Below, one piece after another: positions 23,881 through 34,797 of a stretch of DNA of 64,000 nt. Each line of letters opens with the position of its first letter. Positions within the stretch are counted from its first letter, which is position 1. This stretch comes from Trematomus loennbergii (Eukaryota; Chordata; Actinopteri; Perciformes; Nototheniidae), in NCBI GenBank assembly GCA_012861695.1, contig JAAOOA010000524.1:1495001-1559000 (forward strand), written 5' to 3'. The notes below the pieces were generated by a model. The model was not told the DNA's origin, did no database searches, and worked only from the letters and a program-made list of their open reading frames with translations. Both the position numbers and the translations under genes were made by a program.

Positions 23881-26781
23881 CAAATGATCAGTCTGCCCAC
23901 CATCAAAACCTGCATCCAGTTCAAATCATCAGAGTTACTAATAAAAGAAACGCCATGTTAAATGTTACAAATATAAAACTGTATATATTATCTTTAAATA
24001 AAACCTGGCTTGGCTTGACATAAATATAAATAGAGTTAACCTCCAACTACTCCTATCCCTTCACAATATTTTGGGTGTTGTTTGTTCATGTGGCTTCATA
24101 TTATGTCTGTCTTTGCTGTGACTTAAACGTTATTTCTATGACGTTGACATGTTTGACTGACAGCAGTCTCTGTTAATCAATCAGCTGTGGTGGTTGCTGC
24201 ATCCCACTTCTATTCTCCCCCCCCCCTCCTAGGTTTCCAAATGTAGCTTGTATAGCTCCAGTTATAGAAAGTATGCACTGAAGCCACTTTTGCCTTGGAT
24301 TGTTATTTAGTATTTAGTACTCTGGCTGCTGCCCAGGCTAATATAGGGGTCTTCAAGGAGGCTGTCAGCAGCAAAAATAGAAGACTGAGTATTTGTGCAT
24401 CACGAAACCAACACAATGTAATGTACCGGGGACAGAAAAAGGAACAGGACATAACAGCAGCTAAGACCAAAAGCACAAACACCCCATGAATAGCTTATTT
24501 CCTTCCTTTAGGGCAATGAGTACGAGCCTGCATAATGATATGGCACCTGCTACTCAGTCTTTTGAAGTTATCGGTACAAGAAATGCACTTGATTTCAAAC
24601 TGTTGTAAAGTGGGTCTCAGCCAGCATTAGGAGAAGACCACACAGTGATATGACTGCACTCAGTTGTGTAAATTAAAGAGCTGCCTGTGTCCTCAGAGGC
24701 TAGCGAGAGGCTCACAGTGCCACGTCGGGTTCAGCCTCCTCCCCTCCCCCTCGTCTGCAGTGCTGACGCATCTGCTGCCTTTGCATCAATCAGCAGCCTC
24801 TATATAGGTACACCGAGAATCCCCTTTTAATAACAGGACTGTTGTTCCCACCCTCAGCCACGCTTTCACTTTGCAAGCTCACTGCGATAGTGAGAAAAAA
24901 AGCATGGATGAACATCTGTCCTCTCACTGCTCTGATGCACAATAGGACAGTTCCATCTTCTCTCTGGCTCTGCATTACCTAACCACAGTGTCTGCGTAAG
25001 CACAGGCTTTGGTGTTATATATTGCTGCACGGAAACACGATGTGTGTGCATGAAGCAGATGGTGCAGCGTTATGCATTCAAGGTGCATGTGAGATGATTT
25101 TTGTGTCATGCAAATTACGTTGTTCCTTCTGGTCAACATGGATGCAGCGGGATACTGCTGGAGATATTTAATTCAGCATTAGTGCAGCAGCGTACCCCTC
25201 ACTCTGTGCTGCCACCAGCAATGCAGCTGAGCGCTTTCTATCAGGCTGTATCATTGAGCACAGAGCTGGTGTGTGATGTAGCACCCAGCATCTCTCCGCT
25301 CTCCCTACACTCCTCTGCCACGCTTAATAAAAGTTGCCGCTTCCTGTTCAGTGGCTCCACAACGAACGCTTCAGTTGCCCAGCTAGCACAAAAGACAGAC
25401 CCATACTCCGGGTTTAGCTACATGCCGTATGAACTGCGAGTTGTTGGTGTAGTAGGACAGGAGATGGAGAGCCAGAGGACGGCAGGGCAGATGTAGCTCA
25501 GGACCCGGGCTGCATGGAGAGAGGCGAAGGACGGTGAAACGGGAGTCATCTGCACACAGAGAGGGAGGGAGAGGAAGAAAGACGTCAGAAAAAGCTCTGC
25601 TTCTGACAGCACCACTGTTCAGCGACCATCATAGAAAGAAAACTACTTTCGCTTTGCTTAGACAAAACTGTTTTTCACGTATAGTTTGTATATTGAGGGC
25701 TTTAGAGAAGGGATACTGCATGACACCGTTTCCTGGTGCCGTGCATCATTCTCTCAGATTTTCTAAGGTATGTTTGCACGGTTTCCCTCAATTCGTTACC
25801 TGTTTCTGAGCGGAAGTGCACTTTGCAGAGAAGCGTGAAGTGGCTTTTGCTTTGACATTTCGCTCTTTGTTTGACAACACTGTGTCTATGCTATACTGTC
25901 ATTTTCTTGGTTTGTGGTTTGCTGTGTGGGGATTTTTATTTCACAGTTTGAGATGTAAAAAAAATAATAATATCACATGAGCTTTGAAGGGAAAGTGTAG
26001 GGTGGGTGTGGCACAATCCTAAACATTTCCGCTCGGCATGTGTTATACAATACACAACAATACTGGTGTAAAGTGTGAGAAATTACAGTGGTTAAGTAAA
26101 AAAAAGCCACATAGATGAAAAAACGTTTATGTAAACAGCAGGAATGAGTTCAAAGCCGTGGCACATCACTTGCTGTTATCAGATGAGAAAGTCCTTTGGG
26201 TAGCATTTCTGCTGCAGACAAAGACACACAACACACACACACACATACACACAAAGTACATTGAAGCAGAGACAAAGGCAAACCTCGTCGCTCTGTGGAC
26301 GGCTGCGAGCGGCAGGTTCTCAGAGAGGGCAGGATGTTTGTGGGAGAGAGGGGACCGAACACCCCCGAACAGCTAAACACACTCACTTGCTATCAGGCTG
26401 AATCCCAATAAGTGCTGCGCCATAGCATGTTGCCATGACAACGGAGGCCTGTCTGAGAAAGAAGGCAGGAGGCTGTGTTTTCAGCCGATGGAGAGGCTTA
26501 AAAACACGGCGGCCATATTGTATTTGTTGCACGAGGACGAAATTGAATTTTTTTTTTTTTTTAAATGAAATCACTGATTAGTTACGTAAACTCCTTGGAA
26601 GTAAATGAGCAATACTGAATGTATGTCCATTCAAATATTTTTTTTTAACTCATTTCCAAATGATGATGCGTATGGTAGATAACATTTTTAAAACACGAAA
26701 CAAATTAGATATAAAATGGAGCTGCCTCTTGATTTAAAATAGCTTGGGACTATCTTCACAGTATAATTTAAACAGATTAAG

Positions 26782-26960
26782 GCCGTTTCTCAATGTCGAG
26801 TAAAGCTGCTGCAGAGCCACTATTTCAAGAATACTACGTCATCGAGTGGCGCCGAAGGACTGTTTAAATGCCCAGCTTTCGGAGCTACTCGATGACGTAG
26901 TATACTTGAAATAGTGGCTCTGCAGCAGCTTTACTCGACATTGAGAAACGGCCTAAATCT
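26782..26960. mobile_element. Harbinger-type foldback (near-perfect palindrome)
   Basis: GGCCGTTTCTCAATGTCGAG starts the element at 26785 and its inverted copy ends it at 26957. The arms are about 70-75 bp with few mismatches. Flanks are TAA on both sides (26782-26784 and 26958-26960), the 3-bp duplication of PIF/Harbinger. The same terminal sequence ends the 0.37-0.39-kb copies at 46783 and 59591. Confidence 0.82.
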
Positions 26961-27483
26961 CATATCATGACAAATTAAGCTCTTTTTGACCTGTTTTTCA
27001 CTCGTAAAGCACCAAGAACAAAGAACAAGTTTACAACAGAGAGACTTTGAAAACAGCTCTCTGCCTTCAGAGTAGCAGTTTGCTGAATTGTCTTCCAAGG
27101 AGGAAATTCCACCGCTGTATGACTTTCATTGCAGCCTTAAATGAGGATGATGTCAGATATTTAAATAGCGTTGATGCAGGTGTGATGATTCATCCCTTAC
27201 AAAGGCAAGCTGAGAGCAGAAATGCAGTCAGCCTGAGACATGCTATATGACTCATAGACCCATGCACTATAGACAAACTACCATGACTCTGTTATGCGTA
27301 GGCCAAAGTTAGAACTTCCTATTTCTAAAGTGAGAATGAATGAACTTTGACTTCCTCTATAATGTTGGAAATCATTTAGTTTCTTACTTATCCACAAATG
27401 CTGCCATGTCGATATGCATTGCCTGTCTGGGTAGAAATCTGTGCAGCGCGTGTTATAACTGGAGGACTAAGTTTGTGTCATTA

Positions 27484-27866
27484 ATAGGTCCTATTATGCT
27501 TTTTGGTGTTTCCATTTCCTGTAGTGTTATATGGATTTCTGTGCATGTAAATGGTCGGCAAAGGACAAAATCCCTGTGTCCCCTCCAGAGGGAGTTTCTC
27601 TCCCACACACCCTGTCTGAAACGCCTCCATAGGACACCTTTGTTTACTTCTGTAACATAGTGACATCCCTATGTAATGCTTCTATTTGCTAGCACTCCAA
27701 CACATTGTACGTGATAGGCTAAGGGTAGAGACATCTCTAAGCAGTTGACCAATCAGAGCAGACTGAATAGAATAGAACTGAATAGAGGTGCTGCAGTACA
27801 GGCCGTATGAGAAAAGAGCTTTTTGAACATTAAAGCATGGAAACATGTCACAATAGGGCCTTTTAA
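27484..27866. mobile_element. hAT-like element of the 'CTATTATGC' family
   Basis: Begins ATAGGTCCTATTATGCTTTT and ends CACAATAGGGCCTTT. Contains GCACTCCAACACATTGTACG, TGACCAATCAGAGCAGA and GCTTTTTGAACATTAAAGCA, all found again at about 43740-44100, 48310-48470, 53330-53600 and 58180-58420. Confidence 0.65.
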
Positions 27867-29129
27867 GATAACGTATTTAGTACAATACTTTAAGCATTTC
27901 TGCTGCTTTGTAAAGGCCCAAAATGTTAGTGTATCTAAGCAGGGATTATTCTGCTCCTGTGCTACATTACATTGTATCAGTGGCTGCCATTTCCCTCATG
28001 AGGCATTAATGAATTATTTCCTGAAGTTGCTAGGGTTGACAAAAAAATGTATCTGGGACAAGTGAAAGGATGTCACTACTGCCAACTGACGGAAAACGGA
28101 AAAAGGGAGCAAATTAGTCATTAGTGCGTAACTGTCTGCATGTAATTTACATATTAACCCAGGCCATGAGAATAATAAGACTGTCATGACAACTAAACCA
28201 GGCTGCAGAGCTGTGGAAGTACACGGAATGGATTTACCACCCAAACTGAGTTATTATCAGCAATAATGAGAGCGAAATCTATGACTGAGTTTATTTTAGC
28301 AAGCAAAGACTTCTCATCAATACAAGTCTTAGAAATCATCTCACGACTTCTGTTTCTGGGATTAATGCAATATGAAATTGGGTTGATCATGACATGAAGA
28401 CTTCAAATATGAAACATGGCAACATTATTGACTCATATATGAGTCATGTAGTTCCACGAAATGTCAAACTTTTAGTACTCTTATGTAATCTCAGTATTGT
28501 ACAACACACTGCCATCTAGATGTTTTCTTGTGCAACCCGCTGCAGCATTCAGGAGTTCAATGTCTTGCTCAAGGGCATCTTGACAATAGGATTAATAGAC
28601 ATTACTCAAACAATCATTGCTCCAATCATAGCACTGACAAATGTTTGATAGCCCAATGTGACTGTATTACATTAATAAGGTTTTCCGAATACAATGAGAA
28701 AAGCTTTACATAAAAATCCCTTAATATAGCCCTTAGAAGAGATTAAAAACATCTTAACAAGAGAAACAAGAATAACAACCAATTAAATAAAAGAGTTAGG
28801 ATAGTAGGGGCAAAAACTAGTATAATAAAGGCATCCACCATTCCATAGATTATGTATTGATGTTTACATTCTGTATTTAACTCAGCACATGTTTCACTCA
28901 TTTAGGTTTAAACACTTAATGTATTTATTATTTATTTCAAGATGGAGATTATGACGTCTGTTTTCCAGACTGTTGGCACTGGAGCTCATCTCTCAGGACA
29001 TTACTGCCATCTAGTGTTAAAACACTAGAACAGCTAAAACATTACAAAAACAAAATGTACTCACATCTTCATTCTTATATAAAATCACAGCCTGATCCAC
29101 CATTTTGATGAAATCTGAGTAACAATTTT

Positions 29130-29153
29130 TTTCTCTTTCTTCTTTGTTTTTAG
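29130..29153 (+). other. zbtb38: splice acceptor directly before the zbtb38 start codon
   Basis: A long pyrimidine tract (TTTTTTTCTCTTTCTTC...) ends in TTTTTAG at 29153 and the ATG follows at once (29154). This argues that the coding exon is the native, intron-flanked zbtb38 and not a retrocopy. Confidence 0.75.
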
Positions 29154-30068
29154 ATGACTGTGGTGTCTCCATGCACTCAGAACCTGATGGATAGTGCTCA
29201 TCCTCACACTGTGCTCAGCAAGCTCAATGAGCAGCGCTCACAAGGCCTCTTCTGCGACGTTACCATCGTGGTGGAGGATGTGAAGTTTCGGGCCCACAAG
29301 AACATCCTGGCAGCCTGCAGCGGGTACTTCAGGAACGCTCTGACGACACCTGAGACATGGAGCTCCGACCAAGTGCTGGAGCTGATGGACCTTAAGTCCG
29401 AGGTGTTTGCCAGTATCCTGAACTTCATCTACTGCTCAAAGGTGACATCGCCAGGTGTGGAGGACACACGTGTGCTGGTAGCAGCTGGAAAAAGACTTGG
29501 CATTCCTTTTTTGGAGAAGCTTGCAGAACAAGAGAGGCAGGACCAATGTGTGAAGTCCACAGACGGCATCAAAGCCACAGTGTCAATAAAAACGAAACAG
29601 GAAGCTTCCAGGCCTGAGGACATTGACAGGGGGCCACGCATCACCAACGCCTTCTCTATCAATGAAGTGTGTTCTGGGACCAATCTTTTCACCCCTCTGG
29701 TCCAAACCAAAGGGGAGAGGCAGTCTCCAGAGGTGGGACAGCTTCCATCAAGTTCTCCTACAACCTCCTGCCTCAATGTGAACAATGAGACAACCCACGC
29801 CCTCTCAGAGCACTCATATGCAGTGATAACATCATTTGAAGGCAAAGACAGCAGTCAGTGGGATAACAAGAAGGACTTTAAGCCAGCAATATCTCAGTCA
29901 AAGCAACTCAGTTACAGGAACGCAGGTCCGCTCAAAAAGCGCCACAGGCTGAGACTAAATTTGTGTCGAAGTATACTTCCAAGACCAGCTGAATCGCAAG
30001 CAGATACACCAAATACAAAACCCCGACAGAAGCTGATGGTGTTTCTAAAGCACCTGTTGCAGTCATGA
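29154..30068 (+). CDS. zbtb38: zbtb38 segment 1: BTB domain and linker
   Basis: 305 codons including the stop. BTB domain at residues ~15-125 (LNEQRSQGLFCDVTIVVED, KFRAHKNILAACSGYF, LELMDLKSEVFASILNFIYC). The linker contains GPRITNAFSI and ALSEHSYAV, blocks shared with mammalian ZBTB38. The stop at 30066-30068 is reached only after the frame slips around 30020-30040. Confidence 0.9.
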   Translation: MTVVSPCTQNLMDSAHPHTVLSKLNEQRSQGLFCDVTIVVEDVKFRAHKNILAACSGYFRNALTTPETWSSDQVLELMDLKSEVFASILNFIYCSKVTSPGVEDTRVLVAAGKRLGIPFLEKLAEQERQDQCVKSTDGIKATVSIKTKQEASRPEDIDRGPRITNAFSINEVCSGTNLFTPLVQTKGERQSPEVGQLPSSSPTTSCLNVNNETTHALSEHSYAVITSFEGKDSSQWDNKKDFKPAISQSKQLSYRNAGPLKKRHRLRLNLCRSILPRPAESQADTPNTKPRQKLMVFLKHLLQS

Positions 30069-32959
30069 CCCCACCTCCTCTTAGTTCAGAAGCAGAAACA
30101 GATAAATGTAAAGGCCCCGGGCTACCAATAGCCACTGACAATGTTCAAATGGAGTTAGATCCACCAACCCTTTCCCCTCACACTGAAGAAAGCATTTCAA
30201 TATACGCATGTGAACAATGTCCGGAGGTATTCACAAATCAGGCTCTTCTCGCCGTTCACTCAGAAGTACATAAAAAGCGTTTTATCAGTCATTTGTTTTG
30301 CAAGTTTTGTCACAGAAAGTTCATACACCTCAAACGGCTGCGCAACCACGAGCAGGTCTGTCCCAAGGCTGTGAGAAGCTCGCCTAAACAGGATTCTTCT
30401 GACATATCAACCAAAGAGGTGGAACTACATTCAGATTCAGACGAGCCTAACACTGAGAGCAACGCAATACAGCTTCCTTCTGCTGACCTCTCCACCCCAG
30501 AGCCCCTTGAAATGGACCAATCAGAGCCTTCACGGAACGAGAAGGCGGTGAGACCAGGCGGCAGTCAGAGGAGATACAACTGCAGTGTGTGTAAACGCGT
30601 CTACATCACCTTATCCAGTCTGAAGCGGCACGAAAATGTACATTCCTGGCAGAGGGCATACCCCTGTCATTATTGTAATAAAGTGTTTGCATTGGCAGAG
30701 TATCGAACAAAGCACGAAATCTGGCACACAGGGGAACGCCGCTATCAGTGCATTTTCTGCCTGGAGACATTCATGACATATTATATCTTAAAGAACCATC
30801 AGAAGTCTTTTCACGGCATTGATCCTAATCTAGCTGTTAAGAAAAAGTCCGCTAACGGTGGTTTGAAAGCCAGTGTTTATCCAATCAAACTCTACAGGAT
30901 TCTGCCTATGAAGTTTAGAAAGAGAAAATACAAGACATACAGTCAGACATTTTCAGAGGTTGATGAAACAGGTGACAAAGCCCCGCCAGAGAGCAACTCT
31001 CTCATCCCTCCGTTTGAAGAAAACGGTCTCATCAGTAAGTCTGACTCTATTTCATTCCCTCTGACATTCATGGCAACTCCAAAGATGGTGTCACCTGTCA
31101 TGCCACGCATCAGCTTTGACAAGCCATGTGACCAAGATGTTGACCGCAGTGATTTGGAAAGAAAAGAGGCGGAGAATGAAAATTCACCAAACATTGACTT
31201 TGAGTTTCCCGCTATAAGTTTCAAAGGTGATCCTACAGTACTTAGTAACTCAGAGCACATCAGTCATAATGTGCCGTTCTTTAACTCTTTGAACACTGTT
31301 AAAAAGCTAGGTGAGCTATCAGCTTCTGCAAAAAGGGTTGAGGATATGACCAAGGAGCTTCTTCAATCAAGCAATGAGAATCTGGCATACGATAAAAAGG
31401 TAGGGGCAAAGACTGAAACATATATCGCCAAACCTGCGTGCCCGGGTCCATCTGTGGATGGTGCCGCCATGCCGCTCTGTCAGATAACAGTGAAAATAGG
31501 CAATGAGGCCATAATCTGCCGCCAGATCAAAGGTTCCAAGCTCTTCCCCAGAAAGAAAAGGAGAATCAGAGAATTGGGTGAAGAGGAGAGCTCCAGTCAG
31601 TGTCTTCCAACACGGGAAACCTCGGAGAGCCCTCGGCTCCGACTGAGACAGGAAGTCGCTTCTGCCAAAGCGCATACGAAGACATACGAAGATCCCAATG
31701 ACTGCGACACAGCCGACATGCTGTGGCGTCCTTACTATTCTTACAAATCCAAAAAAAAACAAAGAAGTTGAGGTTCAAGTGCAGAAAGGCTTTGTTTCAC
31801 GGTTATCCTGAAACATCTGTAGATAGAACGGCTGCAAGTGAGGCCCACATCGAGAAAAGTAGTTGGCTGATAGAAGAGAGCACGTCCGGTGGGAGTGGAG
31901 AAATGAAACGTAGCCTGAGCAAGAACTCCAGCCCGAGAGCCACCTACATCTGTGACATCTGTGACAGCTCTTTCATCACAGAGACAGGTCTGAGAGCTCA
32001 TGTTATTGGTTCCCACCCATGTTTCTGTCGCACATGCGGTAAACAAGGTCCTCCTGGTGAGGCACCGGCCGGTGGGGATTACATCTGCAGCAGCTGTATG
32101 GAGAATGGCTCCTGCTTTGATAATACATCACGGAGCCCCAACCCAGAGAAGAAGTATCGCTGCTCCTTCTGTCCCCAACGGTTTCTTTATCTTGCCACCA
32201 AGAGAAGCCATGAGAAAAAACACAAGGAGACAAACGAGGAGGGATATAACTCTGACAACTTCACAGCGTGCTCTCAAAACTCTGCACACCTGAGTGAAGA
32301 TACTAAACAAGACATCAAAATAGAAAACAGTGGCAACCAAGGGACGCTGAAATAAAAAGTGAACGAGTGGACGAAGAATATCTTTCCATTGATAAAATGA
32401 ATCCTAAAATTGAGGACACGACAGGTGACTTAGTGTCTTTACCTACCTACCAAGACATGTCATACTCCAAAATGAAAAGTCCGTTATCGCCGTGCATTGG
32501 CACAGTGTTTTCCCTGACATCCTCCAGGGTGAAAAATAAAATGCCGAAAAAAAGGATCAATCCACAGCAATCTATGCATCTTATCTCAAAAAAGCAAATC
32601 TGTGACAGAGACAGTGACGGCAACAAGGACATTTTGATGGGGCAAAAAACGACCAGTCACAATGATCTTGATAATTCCTATAAACTCTTGAGGAGAGATG
32701 ACTCTGAAACTCAAGGTAGCCACATTTCTATACACAAGCCGGAGAAATGGACGTGCAAAGAGGAGCCATTTTTCTGAAGATTTCTGAGGAAATCAAATGG
32801 CAAAAAAAGAGAAAGATACTTGACGTTAAACCACTGCTATTGGTGAGGAAATGTGAGAGTGTTGTCTTTGCAGTCGAGCTTAATGAAATGTTTTTTGAAA
32901 GGACTAACAATAAGGACCTATGGTGCGTACCAGTTGTACTGGGAAGTTGGAAATCATAG
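29154..32959 (+). CDS. zbtb38: zbtb38: BTB/zinc-finger transcription factor, one coding exon, frame broken by apparent 1-base losses
   Basis: One exon follows vertebrate ZBTB38 from MTVVSPCTQNLMDSAHPHTV to a Lys-rich C-terminus. ZBTB38 is a nuclear repressor that binds methylated CpG through its zinc fingers and dimerises through the BTB domain (here residues ~15-125). The five-finger central cluster (about 30195-30830) is highly conserved, with YPCHYCNKVFALAEYRTKHE and YQCIFCLETFMTYYILKNHQ. The block ETYIAKPACPGP...LCQITVKIGNEAII and WRPYYSYKSKKK also match. The reading frame moves by one base at about 30030, 31751-31760, 32341-32345 and perhaps 32769-32774, always as if one base were lost. 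Summed length is about 1,270 residues against about 1,195 recalled for human. No in-frame stops lie inside the segments, so I read it as a functional gene with sequence errors; a recent pseudogene is the alternative. Confidence 0.88.
30040..31771 (+). CDS. zbtb38: zbtb38 segment 2: five-finger cluster and regulatory region
   Basis: Codons continue in the frame one base back from segment 1 (EADGVSKAPVAVMTPPPLSS...). C2H2 fingers are CEQCPEVFTNQALLAVHSEVH, CKFCHRKF...HEQVC, CSVCKRVY...HENVH, CHYCNKVF...HEIWH and CIFCLETF...HQKSFH. After a long acidic/Ser-rich region comes ETYIAKP and KIGNEAII. The segment ends at the A9 run (31751-31759), after which the frame slips again. Confidence 0.92.
31755..32355 (+). 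CDS. zbtb38: zbtb38 segment 3: reduced C-terminal finger region
   Basis: Continues with TKKLRFKCRKALFHGYPE in the next frame. Recognisable C2H2 fingers are CDICDSSFITETGLRAHVIG (then SH) and CSFCPQRFLYLATKRSHEKK (then H). Between them is a Cys-rich but non-C2H2 stretch (CFCRTCG...CSSCMENGSC). In human ZBTB38 this cluster has about five fingers, so the middle ones are missing or degenerate here. The segment ends where GGGACG at 32341 needs one more base. Confidence 0.85.
32343..32777 (+). CDS. zbtb38: zbtb38 segment 4: C-terminal tail
   Basis: Continues as DAEIKSERVDEEYLSIDKMN through KPEKWTCKEEPFF and a TGA at 32775. If one T is missing in the T5 run at 32769-32773, the frame continues (LKISEEIKWQKKRKILDVKP...) to a TAG at 32957-32959. 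I cannot decide between the two ends from sequence alone. Confidence 0.65.
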   Translation, partial: DAEIKSERVDEEYLSIDKMNPKIEDTTGDLVSLPTYQDMSYSKMKSPLSPCIGTVFSLTSSRVKNKMPKKRINPQQSMHLISKKQICDRDSDGNKDILMGQKTTSHNDLDNSYKLLRRDDSETQGSHISIHKPEKWTCKEEPFF

Positions 32960-33710
32960 CTGTACATGACGTCAAACAAAAGTTGAGGTGTTCCAGGTGT
33001 TGCCAGGTTAGCTTTGTTAGCAGTACGCAATATGCTCTATTTTACACACACATACTCCGTAGCAACATGTCCACTTATAAAAGTTGGACAATAATGTGTG
33101 TACGACTGTTTTAAGGGGACATGAATATGACAGGAGTTGTAATAGACTGTACATTTCTCAAACTGTTCAGGGTTGGTGAGCTTCACCTCACTTTTTGAGC
33201 CAAAATCCAACTCCAGCTGCAGGATTTTAGACCAACCAGTACAAATGCAATGCACCACTAATACCAGTATACGCTGTCATTTCTTCCCTCCAAAACTCAG
33301 CAACGGAGTGTTATTTTTGTTGATAGGACCTTCTGAAACAGACTCTACTTTGTCTGTTCTCTATGCATATATGGCAGACACACTGGCATGACTTAAAGCA
33401 ATTAAATAGGATGGGTACGAAGTGTTGGAGAACTGAAAAGCTGCCTAGTGTGGTGACATCTTCACTTTTTACATATACTGTATATGAAGAAAACTGTATG
33501 AACTGTCACACTTTTGAATTTCACGTTCAGTTACCTGGCCATGGTGAGTTGCACTTTATTTAGACTATGCTTATCTGATTGTTAAATACTTTGATTGATA
33601 TATTAAGATTTCTAATTAACACATGGAACTATTGAGATGAAAGTAACCACTTATGTATGTTTTAATATGTATCAAACATGTAATTATTCAAATAAATGTT
33701 GTTGATATTA
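32960..33710 (+). terminator. zbtb38: zbtb38 3' UTR and poly(A) signal
   Basis: AT-rich untranslated sequence ending near an AATAAA at 33691-33696, followed by a T/G-rich stretch. No other gene is seen here. Confidence 0.55.
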
Positions 33711-34026
33711 TAAACAGTTACACCCTGTCCTTCTTTGGCCTGGTTCTGAATCAAATGCAAAGTACTCTCTACTCACAGTTTTTGACTAACCACTGACTAA
33801 TCACACTTACTAATGCTCAGATAATAAAGAGGATCATTACAGACAGCTAAAACGTAAATGTGTGGAGTGGAACATTTAAAAAAAAAGTAGGATTTTAACG
33901 GTCGTATTTAAAAAAATCCTGTTCAGAGCAAAGAATTTCCTAAATATAAATCCACATGGAGGTTATCTGCTGCTCCCGGTCCTTAAGGGCCTGCCGCCCA
34001 TCTGAGAAGTCCATTCCCTCGTTCTT

Positions 34027-34151
34027 ACACACACACACGCACGCACACACACACGCACACGCACGCACCCACGCACACACACACCGCACACCACACACCA
34101 CACAACACACACACACACACACACACACACACCACACACACACACACACAC
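34027..34151. repeat. CA-rich microsatellite
   Basis: About 125 bp of (CA)n with CG and CC interruptions. Confidence 0.9.
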
Positions 34152-34463
34152 TACATCTGTATTTAGAGTTGGGCCTCAAGACACAGTTTCCAGATGTTTC
34201 TGAATTCCTTGCTTCTTTCTAAGACTTGGCGCGTGATGTAACAGATGGATCATGAATTTGAGGTACAAGGCACTGCTCAACACACTGGTTATGCCATGGA
34301 GGCTATTTTTCATTAGTTTAATAAAGGATAATTAATACTTTTTAAATGCTGATAGCAGCAATTCATGTAGTAAAAGTGATACTGTTCCAGATTAAACGTG
34401 AGCAGCATTTTCAATTATGTTTAATTCATGACAAGTTAACATAGCTAATGGCATCAGGAGCCA

Positions 34464-34797
34464 ATGCCGGCAGTGGCTCAGTCAGTAGGGGCTTGGACTG
34501 TGAGCTGTAAGGTCGCCGGTTCAAGTCTCCGACCAGACCTAAATATGGAGTGAGGACTGCTACTTGGAGAGGTCCCAGATCACCTCCTGCCCTGCCGTGG
34601 TGCCCTTGAGCAAGGCACCGGACACCCCCCACCCCCTCACTCCCATTGCTCCCCGGGGGCTGTACATTAGCTGCCCGCTGCTCCTAGTACTAGACTCCTG
34701 GTACTAGGATGGTTTAGAGAACACATGTCACTGTGTGCTGTGTGCTCTGCATGTGTGACCATTAAAGAGGGGTTCATCCCTCCCAATTATATATGCA
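34464..34797 (+). repeat. tRNA-derived SINE
   Basis: The 5' part carries pol III promoter boxes: A box CAGTGGCTCAGTCAGTAGG and B box GGTTCAAGTCTC. The body has CCTTGAGCAAGGCACCGGAC, TGCTCCCCGGG and CTAGTACTAGACTCC, and the tail ATTAAAGAGGGGTTC. Related copies at 20385 (minus) and 40590. Confidence 0.8.

Larger units (their letters stand above)
21871..29129. other. intergenic, no recognisable gene
   Basis: No conserved protein, intact ORF above 131 codons or tRNA was recognised in 7.3 kb. It holds a diverged direct duplication (about 23480-23880), a TATA-like CTCTATATAGG at 24797-24807 in a GC-rich setting, a short CA repeat (26230-26252), a T-run (26548-26561), a Harbinger foldback (26785-26957) and a hAT-like element (27484-27866). 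Untranslated first exons of zbtb38 are expected here, because its coding exon begins with a splice acceptor; I cannot place them. Confidence 0.6.

Noticed and set aside
29154..32959. zbtb38 as processed pseudogene
   Set aside because: A good splice acceptor precedes the ATG, no poly(A) tail or target duplication is seen, and similar one-base losses occur in trip12 and rasa2. Human ZBTB38 also has a single coding exon.
34464..34540. Functional tRNA gene
   Set aside because: A and B boxes are present, but the sequence does not fold into a proper acceptor stem and continues into a SINE body shared with other copies.
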